DNA of 64,000 bases from Persicitalea jodogahamensis (GTDB lineage Bacteria > Bacteroidota > Bacteroidia > Cytophagales > Spirosomataceae): NCBI RefSeq assembly GCF_014651615.1, contig NZ_BMXF01000001.1:1955731-2019730 (forward strand), in the 5' to 3' direction. A model generated the notes under the pieces. It was not told the origin of the DNA. It saw only the letters and a program-made list of their open reading frames with translations, and did no database searches. Positions within the stretch are counted from its first letter, which is position 1; each line of letters opens with the position of its first letter. The translations under genes were made by a program, and so were the position numbers. Below, piece after piece: positions 9,580 through 19,843 of the stretch.

Positions 9580-10611
9580 ATGAATGAGGTAAATATGATT
9601 AATAATATTCCCATTATTGTCTTAACTCCAATTAAGAATGAGGATTGGATTTTAGATACATTTCTTAGAATAACATCTCTTTTAGCTGACTATATTATAA
9701 TAATAGATCAAAACTCAGATGATAATTCGTATGCGATACTTAATAAATACCCAAAAGTTATATACTTAAAGAATCTTAAAGAGGATTACAATGAGTATTA
9801 TAGGCAAAATATTCTAATTGAAAAAGCTAGAAGCATAATTGAAGGAAAAAAAATTCTTTTAGCACTAGACGCGGATGAAATTATTCCTTTAAGTTGTATT
9901 GAATCTCCTGAATGGAACTATATTAGTCAGTTAGATGAGGGGACAAGATTACTTTTTAAAAAGCCTGATGTGCTGCCAGGTGGAGAAACTTACTTAAATT
10001 ATTCGAATTATTTTTTGATTGGATATATGGACGATGGTATGCCACATGCTGGACAAAAATTTCATAGTCCTCGCGTACCACCTGGTAGAAATGAATATAA
10101 TGTAGAATCTATTTCTTTTTTACATCTTGCTATGATAAGGAAAAGTGAATATCAATCAAGACAAAGGCTATATTCAATATTAGAAAATATTAATAAGAGT
10201 AGCACATTACGAATAAGATATCGAAAATATTCAAGGACTTTTCAAAAAATTCGTTATTCCAATTTTCTTAAGAATATTCCAGAAAATTATATTTCCGATT
10301 ATGAGAAAATAGGATTTTTTATAAAAAAAATTCGCTCTACTGAACAAAATAACTATAATAAGCGAATTTTATTTGAATTTAAAAAATTTGGTACAAAAAT
10401 GTTTTGGATGGAAGATATTTGGTATGTGGATTATAGCTCCATCAATGCTGATTTGGGTAATATTTATCGCGAAGATATTAAATATCCTCCCTTAATTCTT
10501 TCAATTCTTAGAGAATTTTTTATTATTACATACTCTTGGGTAGTCAAAATAAAAATCCTGATCATTAAATCAAGATTTAGATTAAAATCTATTTACTATT
10601 TTAACTCTTAA
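9580..10611 (+). CDS. Glycosyltransferase family 2-like protein
   Basis: A 343-residue protein whose N-terminal 110 residues have the GT-A pattern: IPIIVLTPIKNEDWILDTF, a following IIIDQNSDDN, and the metal-binding LALDADEI motif near residue 103. This fits inverting family 2 transferases with a DxD-type motif. The C-terminal half is not recognisable and ends with a hydrophobic segment (ILREFFIITYSWVV) that may contact the membrane. A second ATG 15 bases inside the frame is an alternative start. It likely adds one sugar of the repeat unit on the cytoplasmic side (inference from location); donor and acceptor are unknown. Confidence 0.7.
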   Translation: MNEVNMINNIPIIVLTPIKNEDWILDTFLRITSLLADYIIIIDQNSDDNSYAILNKYPKVIYLKNLKEDYNEYYRQNILIEKARSIIEGKKILLALDADEIIPLSCIESPEWNYISQLDEGTRLLFKKPDVLPGGETYLNYSNYFLIGYMDDGMPHAGQKFHSPRVPPGRNEYNVESISFLHLAMIRKSEYQSRQRLYSILENINKSSTLRIRYRKYSRTFQKIRYSNFLKNIPENYISDYEKIGFFIKKIRSTEQNNYNKRILFEFKKFGTKMFWMEDIWYVDYSSINADLGNIYREDIKYPPLILSILREFFIITYSWVVKIKILIIKSRFRLKSIYYFNS

Positions 10612-10690
10612 TTTTAGATTGCCAATTATTTGATATTAAAATTCAGATAACAATATTGTAGAATGCCTTCATTAACATGAAAGATAGATT

Positions 10691-11842
10691 ATGAAAGTTA
10701 CACAGATTTCTATTGGTAGATTCCATCACTTCCATTTAGCAAGACAGTTGGAAAGATTTGATTTACTTCAAACAATTTATACTGGTTATCCTAAATTTAA
10801 ATTGAAAAATGAATTTGGCATACCCAATTCTAGAATAAAAACGTTTCCATGGATTCATGCTCCATATATGAAAAGAGGAGCTATTTACCTAAATAGGTTT
10901 TCATGGTTGAACAAAGAGTGGGAATGGATCGATAAACAGTCGTTAGATAAATTTGTATCTAGAAATATATCACATCCCACGATTCTAATTGCTTTATCTG
11001 GAAGTGGTTTATCTTCAGGATTAAAGAACCAAATTTTAGGTGGAAAATATATATGTGATAGAGGATCTTCTCATATTAGATTTCAAAATGAAATTTTAGA
11101 AGAAGAATACAGAATATGGGGTTATAAATTCAAAGGCATTGATCCTCGGGTCATTGAAAAGGAAGAGAAAGAATATGACGCTTCAAATCAGATTACAGTT
11201 CCTTCGGAATTTGTGAAGCAATCATTTATTTCTATGGGAGTTCCTGCAACAAAACTCAACAAAATACCTTATGGGGCAAATCTTGAAAGATTTAAAAAGT
11301 TACTTAAAACCCCTTCTGATAAATTTCGAATTTTGTGGGTTGGTAATGTGAGTATACGGAAAGGGTTCTTATACGCACTAGAGGCATTTCAAAATTTTAA
11401 GCATCCTTTGAAAGAATTTATAGTAATTGGGAATCTAGAAAATGAGGTAAGATATCTGATCAAAAACCGAAACCTTACTCATGTTAAATTTTTGGGCACT
11501 GTGCCTAACTCAAAATTATCCGAATTTTACAGTACAGCTCATGTATTTGTCCTTTCCAGTATTGAGGAAGGATTAGCAATGGTAATTGGAGAAGCATTGG
11601 CCTGTGGTTGTCCTGTCATTGCTTCTACTAACACTGGTGCACACGATCTTGTAAATGACGAGGTTGAAGGGTTTATTGTACCCATAAGGTCTGCTGATGC
11701 GATTTTAGAAAAGTTTGAAATTTTGGCTGCTGATAAAATGATATATGAAAGTATGTCTAATGCTGCAATATTGAGGGTTGAAAAGCTTGGGGGCTGGAAT
11801 ACATATGGCAATTGTTTCAAAAATTTAATTAGCAAACTATAA
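10691..11842 (+). CDS. Glycosyltransferase family 4 (GT-B fold)
   Basis: A 383-residue protein with the C-terminal donor-binding half of GT-B transferases. FRILWVGNVSIRKGF begins the second Rossmann domain (about residues 213-227), and the EEGLAMVIGEALACG segment near 290-305 carries the EX7E pattern (nucleotide-sugar binding) followed by CPVIASTNTGA. The N-terminal domain begins MKVTQISIGRFHHFHLARQL. These retaining enzymes transfer a sugar from a nucleotide donor onto a lipid-linked chain in the cytoplasm. The exact sugar cannot be told. It lies between other assembly genes in the same direction. Confidence 0.82.
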   Translation: MKVTQISIGRFHHFHLARQLERFDLLQTIYTGYPKFKLKNEFGIPNSRIKTFPWIHAPYMKRGAIYLNRFSWLNKEWEWIDKQSLDKFVSRNISHPTILIALSGSGLSSGLKNQILGGKYICDRGSSHIRFQNEILEEEYRIWGYKFKGIDPRVIEKEEKEYDASNQITVPSEFVKQSFISMGVPATKLNKIPYGANLERFKKLLKTPSDKFRILWVGNVSIRKGFLYALEAFQNFKHPLKEFIVIGNLENEVRYLIKNRNLTHVKFLGTVPNSKLSEFYSTAHVFVLSSIEEGLAMVIGEALACGCPVIASTNTGAHDLVNDEVEGFIVPIRSADAILEKFEILAADKMIYESMSNAAILRVEKLGGWNTYGNCFKNLISKL

Positions 11843-11900
11843 TCCTAAGTTTTTTAAGAATAAATAAATTACATATTTAATTTGAATATGTATTGATCTA

Positions 11901-13409
11901 ATGTCATCTACAAACAGAATTATTTCTGGCAGTGCCGCATCTTGGGCCCGTATAGTTATAACGCTCATCAGTCAACTGGCCTTTGTGCCTATATATTTGA
12001 CCCATTGGGAAGTTAGCACATATGGTGTTTGGTTAGCAATTCAATCTATGATATCTATTCTGTCAACTCTTGACAAAGGTTATCAAAATTATTTAGGTTT
12101 CGAATTTTTACGTTGTGGTAGGGAAAACATATTGGAACTTAGAAGATTTTTGTGGTCTGGATCATTAGTTGGAGTATTACTTGGCTTCGTTCAGATTATT
12201 GTGATTTTGCTTTTATTCGCGACGGGAAGTTTGAATTTGATTTTTGGAGGAGTAAATGGTATTGATACACATACGGTGAGGATTGCGGGTTATGTACTAC
12301 TTTCGCAAAGTATTTCGTGGCTAATTAGTGGAAGTATAAGTTCAATTATGGGCCGAGCATTGGCTGTTTATGGTTACTATCCTCGAATGTCTTGGTGGGG
12401 AGTAGTTTCATCGATTGTTACTACTACTTCACCTATTATTTCAGTACTGTTGGGTTACGGATTGTTTGTTACTGGCTTAGTATCTGCTGTTGTAACATTA
12501 ATTTATAATATACCTCTATACATTGATATGATTAGATTACTCAAAAAAGAGAAGGTTTACTATATAATTCCTTCTTTGCAACTTGGTTGGAAAACCTTTG
12601 TAGCATCCCTAATACTTTCCGTGAAAGACTTACTAGAGAATTTCCGTCAGCAGGGTGTTCGATTAGTTCTTACACCATTAGTTGGTGCTGTTGGGATCGC
12701 TACTTTTTCTACAATTAGAACTGGTTCAAACGTTGCATTACAAGGCCTAGGAACAATAACAAATCCATTACTGCCTGAGTTAATGAACTTTCTACATAGA
12801 AGGGACCAAATAAAAATAGATGCATCATTTGCAGCTATTTGGATTGTTGTTATTGTGCTGTTAGCTCCTGGTATTGTTATTTTGCAAGCAATAGCTCCTG
12901 AATTGTATAAAATTTGGGTGAAAAATGAAATAGCTTATGACCCATATCTACTGGCTACTTTGTCGCTAGGTGTTTTGGTATATGCGCAATCACAACCAGC
13001 AATGGCGATTATTAGAGGTAATAATATATTGAGGCCTCAATTGTTTATATCCATAGTTGCGGTATCAGCATTATTTATTTTACTTTTTATTTTAGTACCT
13101 TACCTTGGACTTCCTGGCGCAGGTGTGGCACTATTAATTTCCGAGTTAGTAGCTACCCAAGGCTATAAAATTGTAGCAAAAAGATGGCTTTTAAATAATG
13201 GTTTAAAATGGCCAATTAAAACTTCTTTAATTTCTAGTTTCTCGATACTGACTGCTGGGATAGCTACGATTTGTCTTTCTAGATTTTCAGATTATGTAGT
13301 CCCAATTGTCTTGATTTCAATAATAATCTTATTATTGAACAGTATTTATTTTTGTATGAATTTGCCAAAGTTAATCTTAATCAAGTTGAGGGGAATGATA
13401 AATAAATAA
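11901..13409 (+). CDS. Wzx-like lipid-linked repeat-unit flippase
   Basis: A 502-residue protein with about 12-14 hydrophobic membrane segments across its whole length and short polar loops. It begins with an Arg-containing pattern (SGSAASWARIVITLISQLAFVPIYL, first 20 residues or so after the start) typical of polysaccharide transporters of the MOP/MATE superfamily. In a Wzx/Wzy locus this protein flips undecaprenyl-linked repeat units across the inner membrane. The nearby Wzy-like polymerase, priming transferase and Wzc make this role likely. The next gene starts 7 bp after its stop, so they are probably co-transcribed. Confidence 0.85.
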   Translation: MSSTNRIISGSAASWARIVITLISQLAFVPIYLTHWEVSTYGVWLAIQSMISILSTLDKGYQNYLGFEFLRCGRENILELRRFLWSGSLVGVLLGFVQIIVILLLFATGSLNLIFGGVNGIDTHTVRIAGYVLLSQSISWLISGSISSIMGRALAVYGYYPRMSWWGVVSSIVTTTSPIISVLLGYGLFVTGLVSAVVTLIYNIPLYIDMIRLLKKEKVYYIIPSLQLGWKTFVASLILSVKDLLENFRQQGVRLVLTPLVGAVGIATFSTIRTGSNVALQGLGTITNPLLPELMNFLHRRDQIKIDASFAAIWIVVIVLLAPGIVILQAIAPELYKIWVKNEIAYDPYLLATLSLGVLVYAQSQPAMAIIRGNNILRPQLFISIVAVSALFILLFILVPYLGLPGAGVALLISELVATQGYKIVAKRWLLNNGLKWPIKTSLISSFSILTAGIATICLSRFSDYVVPIVLISIIILLLNSIYFCMNLPKLILIKLRGMINK

Positions 13410-13415
13410 ATTAAA

Positions 13416-14396
13416 ATGGAAACGATAGGTCCTCAAATTTCAATAATTACACCCGTATGGAATGGTATGCCATTTATAGTTGAATGTATAAGTTCTATCT
13501 TAAATCAAAAACTTCAAAATTGGGAATTATTGATTAGTGACGACGGTTCTACAGATGAATCACGTCAATATCTGAAAGAAATTAGTGATAAAAGAATTAA
13601 GGTTTACTTTCAAAAAAGTAATTTAGGTATTTTTGGTAATTTGAATTTTTTATTTTCTAAAAGTACGGCACCATTTTCTCAAATTTTATGCCAAGATGAC
13701 TATTTTAACACTACGAATGCTTTGGATTTAATCCTTGAATATTGGAGAACAGCTCAAAACAATATCGGCTTTGTAAGATTCAACCATTGTCCATCTAATG
13801 TTAAGGGTCTAATTGGGTTTGAGAGTACTGTATTACCAAAGATAATTACCAATTCTAATTCCGATCTTTTCTTTTATGTATTTGGTAATATACCAGGGAA
13901 CCTTTCAAATATATCTGCGCGAACTGGAATAATTAAAAATTGTGGATGGTTTAATCCAAGCATACCTTATGCTGGAGATTTTGAATTTTGGATAAGAGCT
14001 TGTAAGTTGTATCATTTTGGTCTTGTAAGTGAGAATATTACTTTTATTAGACGGCATTCAGATGCGGCATCTAATTTTTTGAATAAAAATGGCGAATTAA
14101 TTTCTCAAAGATTCCCAATTATCAATCGGTTGTACAACAATATAATTAGTGATAGCTCCTTGTTTATATTTAAACTTCATGGAACCTTGTGCTATTATTG
14201 TGCTGAAAAGGACACTGGATTAAAATGCTTAGTAAATGGAAACGTTAACTATTTAAAATCTCTAAGCAAAAACACGAAAACTGTTTCATTTTTGTTTCCA
14301 AAGTTTCTGAGAATATTTATTTTTATTATTTCTATAGGAGGGCGAGTTGGAAGAGTATACACTGCAAAAAATTTGATTAAATATTATTTAAAATAG
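13416..14396 (+). CDS. Glycosyltransferase family 2
   Basis: A 326-residue transferase with a clear GT-A start: QISIITPVWNGMPFIVECI and ILNQKLQNWELLISDDGSTD (split over residues 7-48), followed by LCQDDYF near residue 92 as the metal-binding acidic motif, and YAGDFEFWIRACK near 187-199, which fits the family's ED-type acceptor region. It likely adds a sugar to the lipid-linked repeat unit in the cytoplasm. It starts 7 bp after the flippase gene and is the last gene before the first insertion element. Substrate unknown. Confidence 0.85.
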   Translation: METIGPQISIITPVWNGMPFIVECISSILNQKLQNWELLISDDGSTDESRQYLKEISDKRIKVYFQKSNLGIFGNLNFLFSKSTAPFSQILCQDDYFNTTNALDLILEYWRTAQNNIGFVRFNHCPSNVKGLIGFESTVLPKIITNSNSDLFFYVFGNIPGNLSNISARTGIIKNCGWFNPSIPYAGDFEFWIRACKLYHFGLVSENITFIRRHSDAASNFLNKNGELISQRFPIINRLYNNIISDSSLFIFKLHGTLCYYCAEKDTGLKCLVNGNVNYLKSLSKNTKTVSFLFPKFLRIFIFIISIGGRVGRVYTAKNLIKYYLK

Positions 14397-14550
14397 TTGC
14401 ATCCTTTTTTGGTATAATACTGTTAATAATTTTTAAAATTTGAATGATTTAAATTTTAAAAATCTAATCTATTCTTTTTCGTATTTTTTATATTCCACTA
14501 TTTTTCTTAGCTTTTTTAAAACCAAAAAGTTTAAATACCTTACCGAATTA

Positions 14551-15629
14551 TTGATTAGTGAATAAATGTATTAGGTTTGTATTTTGCAAGAATGATAGCG
14601 AAATATAAGCTTACCGACTACGAAGCTTTCCGGAAGTGCTGCGCAGAGATGAAAGAAGCTGACTGGCGTAAGAAGGACATATCGACCGCGCTTGGCCTGA
14701 CCGAAGGCTGGGTCAGCCAAACTTTAAAGAAGTACCGAGAGTCAGGCGCTCAGGGGCCTTTGGCCTGGAAAGCCACCGGTGCCCTGCCTCGAATGACTAC
14801 CGATCAATTGGAAAAGCTAGTGGAGGAACCTAAAAGGGGAGCACAGTACCACGGGTATAAGGGATAGATATTGACCCGACAGCGAGTTAATTCGTTGATT
14901 GAAAGAATATTCGATGTGAGCTATGACCCGACCCAAGTGGGCCTTATCCTGAAAAAGCTGGGATGGAGCTTACAGAAGCCTGTCAAGAAAGCTCGACAGC
15001 AAGATAAGCAAAAGGTCGAGCATTGTCGGGATGAGGTACTTCCAGGACAAAAAAAAAGCTGAGGATGAGAACAGGGTTATCCTATACATTGATGAAACAG
15101 CCGCGCGGCGGACCGTCTGCTATCTGCTGCCTTTCCTGAGCCGTACTTGGGCACCTTGAGGGTAGACGCCGGTCATCGAAGAGAAGGCGGGAAAAGAACA
15201 ACTGAGTCTGATCGCCGCCTTGACTCCCAATGGCCGTTTATACCTCAGTGGGCATGATAGTGAAACGGTAGTTTACTTTCTGGAATACCTGTGCCGCAGG
15301 TACCGCAGCGAAGATCTGATAATCGTATGGGGCCACGATTCATCGCAGCTGGGCTGTTAAGGCATTTCTGGCCAGGAAGCCAGGTCGGGTGCACCTGGTT
15401 GCCTTACCAGGATATAGCCAGGAGTGGTCCGCCACCGCGGTTGAACCCCGTGCAGCTCCTGTGGAGCCAATTGAAGAGGGAACTGAAAAATCAGGTGTTC
15501 CTGAATTTGAAGGGTTTGGTAGAGGGAGTGGTGAGGAAAGTCAAGGAAATACGGAATGATGCGGAGCTTCTAACTTCTTTCTTCCGCAAAAAGGAGGTAG
15601 CGTTCTTTATAGACTAATTCACTAATCAA
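14551..15629 (+). mobile_element. Decayed IS630-family insertion sequence, copy 1
   Basis: An element of 1079 bp with a TA dinucleotide at each edge (14549-14550 and 15630-15631), the target choice of the IS630/Tc1-mariner superfamily. The ends are inverted repeats: TTGATTAGTGAAT at 14551 and its complement ending at 15629. With the flanking bases the match extends to 18 bp (14546-14563 against 15617-15634). Inside lies a ruined transposase gene. The element is visibly more GC-rich than the AT-rich genes around it, so it came from a different background. It separates the GT2 gene from the polymerase gene. Confidence 0.88.
14592..15617 (+). pseudogene. IS630-family transposase, disrupted (copy 1)
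   Basis: The N-terminal helix-turn-helix part is open from ATG 14592 to TAG 14865 and contains LGLTEGWVSQTLKKYRESG. Reading through the stop continues in frame with LTRQRVNSLIERIF and LGWSLQKPVKKARQ. Frame changes then lead to KAEDENRVILYIDETA (the first catalytic Asp region), two stops near TWAP, LIIVWG, a GRVHLVALPGY piece and finally LNPVQLLWSQLKREL (last catalytic acidic region), ending in HFF-like residues at 15617. At least four lesions exclude a working enzyme. Full homologues have about 340 residues, which the reconstruction fits. Confidence 0.87.
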
Positions 15630-15644
15630 TAATTAAAATATATA

Positions 15645-17249
15645 ATGAAAATTCAAATACTGAAACCAGTTTTTTTATATAATTTTAAAAGATTTTCATG
15701 GCCTATATTGTTAATTGTGAGCTTTATTCAATTAGGAATTTGGCCTAGATTCGATAATTTTTTAGCGATAGTAATAATATTATTTGCATGGATAATCACA
15801 TTATATTATATTCTAGATATAATTATTTTTAATCAATACCCAATCTCTTGTTTTATGCTTTTAGGATATAGTTTAACTCAATTCTATTTTCCACTATTAT
15901 TTACAACGATAGAAGGCCATGAAGTAACAAATAATTTAATAGTTCCTAATTTGGTATTTATTCACTCTATCATTTGTCTAATTATTCTAATTATAGCACA
16001 CAAAATATATCGTAAGATTTTAGGGAGTACAAAACTATTTAAAAATACGCAATTTAAATTAGTAAAATTAAATCTCTTCACGCCTCCAACAAATATTCAG
16101 GTATGGATTATGGGTTATGTAGGACTCATTTCTATGTTTTATATTTACTATTATTCACCATCAAATAATTCAGAAATCGATGGTGTCTCAGACAAATTCA
16201 TTCAGGCAATTACTATATTTACATATGCACCTTTCTATTTGTTATTTAGTAAATTATATGGAAGGAATTTAAATATAACAACTAAAAAAATTATTTTCTT
16301 AGTTGCATTTGCAATTTTACTTTTTTTAGTAAGCTTGGGCAGAAACAGTAGAGGTGCCTTTATGTTTGGTTTTACAGCATTAGGATTTGGGTACTTTATT
16401 GGTCTTTTACTCTCAGTATTCTCGTCGAGAATAATTAATGCGAAAAATATAGTTTTAAGCACTGTGCTATTGTGGTTATTGATTAGCCCATTATCTGATA
16501 TAGCCACTGCAATGCTAATTGTAAGGAATCAAAGAAATGATAGTGACAGAACTGAGTTATTGTTAAATACACTAGATAAATTTTCTGACAAAAAAGCTAT
16601 ATTTGAATATAATGAAAATAAAAAGGGGAATAATGACAAAAATGCCACTAAGTGGGATGAATATTATCTTGATAATATTTTTTTATCGAGATTTTGTAAT
16701 TTGAAATTTAATGATTTAAGTTTAAATTTGGCAGAAAAGATGGGGTATATTGATCCAAAAATTACTGCCTATGCAATAGAAAGACCACTCGCGATTCTGC
16801 CTAATCCATTGATAAATATTCTTAATTTGGATATAAATAAATCAAAATTGCTTTCATTTTCATCAGGTGATTTTTTATTTCAGCGTAGTGGTGAGACAAA
16901 TGCTTTAGGTTCGTTCCGAGTTGGCCATTTTGCGGGTTTTGGTATGGCATCATTTGGATGGTGGTATCTCCTTTTTTTGTTTATATTAATTATTCCAGTA
17001 TATTTTCTTTGGGATATCTTCTATTTAAAACGCGACTCCTCTAAAATGACATTTAGTTTCTTAGGTCTGCTTTCATTATCAAATATTTTCTTGTACATCA
17101 ATTTTGAAAATGTGTTGTATATTTTTCAATTCTTATTTAGAGGATGGATACAAGGTATTTTGTTATATTGGCTAATATTCCATTTTTCAAAAATTTTAGA
17201 TACATTTTTTTTCCTAAAAAATGAAAAAAATCCTTTACATAGGAGATGA
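15645..17249 (+). CDS. Wzy-like polysaccharide polymerase, multi-span membrane protein
   Basis: A 534-residue protein with about 12 hydrophobic segments and one large central hydrophilic region (about residues 300-390). This is the layout of O-antigen/capsule repeat-unit polymerases, which diverge so far that topology is the main guide. The central segment contains RNQRNDSDRTE and FSSGDFLFQRSG, resembling the oligosaccharide-repeat-unit polymerase group. Wzy joins flipped repeat units in the periplasm. It starts 16 bp after insertion element copy 1 and its end overlaps the next gene by 29 bp. No other polymerase candidate exists in the locus, which strengthens the call. Confidence 0.72.
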   Translation: MKIQILKPVFLYNFKRFSWPILLIVSFIQLGIWPRFDNFLAIVIILFAWIITLYYILDIIIFNQYPISCFMLLGYSLTQFYFPLLFTTIEGHEVTNNLIVPNLVFIHSIICLIILIIAHKIYRKILGSTKLFKNTQFKLVKLNLFTPPTNIQVWIMGYVGLISMFYIYYYSPSNNSEIDGVSDKFIQAITIFTYAPFYLLFSKLYGRNLNITTKKIIFLVAFAILLFLVSLGRNSRGAFMFGFTALGFGYFIGLLLSVFSSRIINAKNIVLSTVLLWLLISPLSDIATAMLIVRNQRNDSDRTELLLNTLDKFSDKKAIFEYNENKKGNNDKNATKWDEYYLDNIFLSRFCNLKFNDLSLNLAEKMGYIDPKITAYAIERPLAILPNPLINILNLDINKSKLLSFSSGDFLFQRSGETNALGSFRVGHFAGFGMASFGWWYLLFLFILIIPVYFLWDIFYLKRDSSKMTFSFLGLLSLSNIFLYINFENVLYIFQFLFRGWIQGILLYWLIFHFSKILDTFFFLKNEKNPLHRR

Positions 17250-18249
17250 TAAATTAAGCTCAACATCTCGTCACAGGTTTGAGGCTCTTAAAAGGCTAGG
17301 ATATGACGCAATTATTTATAATCCAAGACAAAAGCTAAATATTTTTTTTTATTTTTCACTATTTAATTTTTTTCACTATCATACTGGATACTTTTTTCTT
17401 CAAAAAGTAATCAAAAAGTGGATAGAAAATATTCTAGCCATTTCCGGTAATATAGATTTGATTTGGGTGAATAATGGAGAGTTTTTCGGACCATCATGCT
17501 TGATCGCATTAAGGGCGAAAGGTTGTCCAGTAATATTGTATAATAATGACGATCCGTGTGGAGGGCGAGATGGTAATCGTTTTAGAGCTTTGAAGAAATC
17601 CATTCCTTTTTACGATCTGTGTGCAGTAGTTAGAGATATCAACATTATTGAATACTATAACTTAGGTGCAAAAAATGTTATAAGAGTATCTATGTCTTAT
17701 GACGAGGTATACCATAAACCAGAATCATTTATTAAAAGATCGAATACTTCATATGTCTCATTTATTGGTACTTGGATGCGTTATGAAAAAAGAGATGAGT
17801 TTCTACTGTATTTAATTGAAAAAAAAATTCCTGTTACTATATACGGTGATCATTGGAATAAAAGTAAATATTATGACAAATTAAAAAATTATATAAAAGG
17901 ACCTGCTATATATAACCAAGATTATGTTTCTGGCATACAGGGATCTAAAATATGTTTAGGATTTTTGTCTAAAGGTAATCGTGATTTATATACGAGAAGA
18001 TCAGTTGAAATTCCTTTTATAGGAAGCTTATTTGTTGCAGAGCGAACACCTGAACATGAGAAAATGTACTTAGATGGGAATGAGGCTTTCTTTTGGTCCA
18101 ATAAAGAAGAGTGTGCAAGTATATTAATTAAATTGTTATCTGATCATGATCTCATAGAAAAAGTACGGATAGCAGGTATGAAAAGAGTCAGAGATTTGAA
18201 AGTTGGTAATGAGGATATTTGCAAAGCTATACTTAATAATATTTTATAA
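17221..18249 (+). CDS. CgeB-like glycosyltransferase (GT-B)
   Basis: A 342-residue protein resembling CgeB/spore-maturation-type glycosyltransferases. It starts MKKILYIGDDKLSSTSRHRF, has a central LIWVNNGEFFGP and YNNDDPCGGRDGNRF region, and a C-terminal half with SFIGTWMRYEKRDEF and RRSVEIPFIGSLFVAERTPE (residues around 260-285), which is the family's donor-site Glu region. It likely transfers a sugar to the repeat unit. The start lies inside the polymerase gene (29-bp overlap), which indicates translational coupling. It is followed by insertion element copy 2. Confidence 0.78.
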   Translation: MKKILYIGDDKLSSTSRHRFEALKRLGYDAIIYNPRQKLNIFFYFSLFNFFHYHTGYFFLQKVIKKWIENILAISGNIDLIWVNNGEFFGPSCLIALRAKGCPVILYNNDDPCGGRDGNRFRALKKSIPFYDLCAVVRDINIIEYYNLGAKNVIRVSMSYDEVYHKPESFIKRSNTSYVSFIGTWMRYEKRDEFLLYLIEKKIPVTIYGDHWNKSKYYDKLKNYIKGPAIYNQDYVSGIQGSKICLGFLSKGNRDLYTRRSVEIPFIGSLFVAERTPEHEKMYLDGNEAFFWSNKEECASILIKLLSDHDLIEKVRIAGMKRVRDLKVGNEDICKAILNNIL

Positions 18250-18289
18250 TTCATCTTGTTGTATACAAGAATTTCTGCAAGTTAGATTA

Positions 18290-19347
18290 TTTATCATTGT
18301 ATAAACGCATGAAGTTTGTAACTAGTATTCATGAGAACAAAATACAAACTATTTGATTGCGAAGCCTTCTGCAAGCGTAGTGTAGAGTTGAAAGATGCCG
18401 ACTGGCGTCAGAAGGACATATCGGTCGCGCTTGGCCTGGCCGAGGGCTGGGTCAGCCAGACGTTGAGGAAATACTGGGATTTAGGCGCGCAGGGGCTTGT
18501 TGCCCGCAAGACCACCGGTGCTCCGCCCCGTTTGACCGCCGATCAGTTAGAAAGGCTGATGGAGGAACTTGAATTTGGAGCCCAGCACCACGGGTTTGGC
18601 GGAGAGGTCTGAACTCGTCAACGGGTGTACTGGGTGATTGAAAGGCTGTTCGGCGCAAGCTATAACCCAACCCAGGTGCGGCCTCCTCAAAAGGTTGGGG
18701 TGGAGACTGCAAAAACCGTTTAGGAGGGCTCGCCATCAAGACCCGTGGAATGCATAGCGGTGGTGAGAGGAGACGCTTCAGGAATAAAAAAAGCTGAGGA
18801 TGAGAACAGTGTTATCCTTTTTGCTGACGAAGCCGCCTGCTATCTGGTGCCTTTCCTCTGCCGAACCTTGGCGCCTCGGGGTGCAAACACCCGTTATCAA
18901 GGAGAAGGCAGGCGAGGAGCACCTAAGTCTGATTGCGCCTTGTCACCCAACGGTCGATAGTATGTTGGGGGGAAAGAGCGAAGCTTTAAAGGTGAAGGCA
19001 TAGCTGGTTTTTGCAGTACCCCTGCCGCAGGTACCGCAGCAAAAACTTGCTGGTTATGTGGGATGGAGCCAATATTCATTACAGCCAGGCAGTTAAGGAT
19101 TTTCTAGCAAGCAGATCGGGGAGAGTGCATCTGGTTGCACTGCCGGGTTATAATCCAGAATTGAATCCAGTGGAATTGCTTGGGACCAGTGTAAAAAGGA
19201 ATTGAAAAACTAAGTGTTCTTTGATTTTTAGTATCTGGTGAAAGCCGTAGTGAATAAGATTGGAAAGCTAAGGGAAGATGCGGATTTGCACATTTCTTTC
19301 TTTTACAAAAAGGATGTACCTATTTTACAAAGTAACCCACTCATCGA
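18290..19347 (+). mobile_element. Decayed IS630-family insertion sequence, copy 2
   Basis: An element of 1058 bp in the same orientation as copy 1, with TA at both edges (18288-18289 and 19348-19349). Its left end aligns without gaps to the left end of copy 1 over about 30 bases ending in GTTTGT. The right end (CACTCATCGA before TA) resembles copy 1's CACTAATCAA, but its own two ends now match each other poorly. The encoded protein fragments differ at many positions from copy 1, so the copies are old relatives rather than a recent duplication. Confidence 0.82.
18331..19338 (+). pseudogene. IS630-family transposase, disrupted (copy 2)
   Basis: The first 93 codons are open and encode the helix-turn-helix part (LGLAEGWVSQTLRKYWDLG); TGA at 18610 interrupts the frame just before TRQRVYWVIERLFGASYNPTQV. 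Further frame changes separate KKAEDENSVILFADEAACYLVPFL (catalytic region, read in parts), EKAGEEHLSLIA, LLVMWDGANIHYSQAVKDF and GRVHLVALPGYNPELNPVE, the last containing the final acidic catalytic position. A TGA at 19202 follows VKRN, after which a frame with FFDF...AVVNKIGKLREDADLHISFF remains. At least five lesions; not functional. Confidence 0.85.
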
Positions 19348-19349
19348 TA

Positions 19350-19843
19350 AGTTAATGTAGCTTTATTTATTAAAACTAAACTACTCTTCGTATTGAGATT
19401 TTCATTTGTAAAAAAATCTTATCTGTAATAGTTTAATATATCGATATATTTTGCTTATTCGCGTTAACTATTTTCTAATTACTATGATTTTTATATCTTT
19501 TACAAATATTTATAAAAGATGTTCTCTTTTAAAGGATTAATATTTTTGATCTTAGATATTTATATTTAAAATGTTCATTAGTAAGTAATTTGTGGAATCT
19601 TAGATATTAAAATTTTAAGTTTTCGCATGAATTAGATTATTAGAAGATTTTAGCCAATAGTCTATCAGATAAATTTTTCCTCATTTGAGCTTAACCACTA
19701 GACGATGTTTGCTATATTGAATCACATTCCTTTTTTAAGATATTTATGTTTTTACTCAAAAGTATTTAATTTTTTTGAATAAAAATAATCACAATGAATA
19801 TCCAATAAATTTTTTTACCGCAATATTTATACGATTTATAATT
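19350..19843. other. AT-rich gap without recognisable gene
   Basis: About 490 bases between insertion element copy 2 and the next glycosyltransferase gene. It is very AT-rich, with stops in every frame and no recognisable protein fragment. It must hold the ribosome-binding region of the next gene and possibly its promoter, but I saw no clear TAnnTTTG box. Confidence 0.5.
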
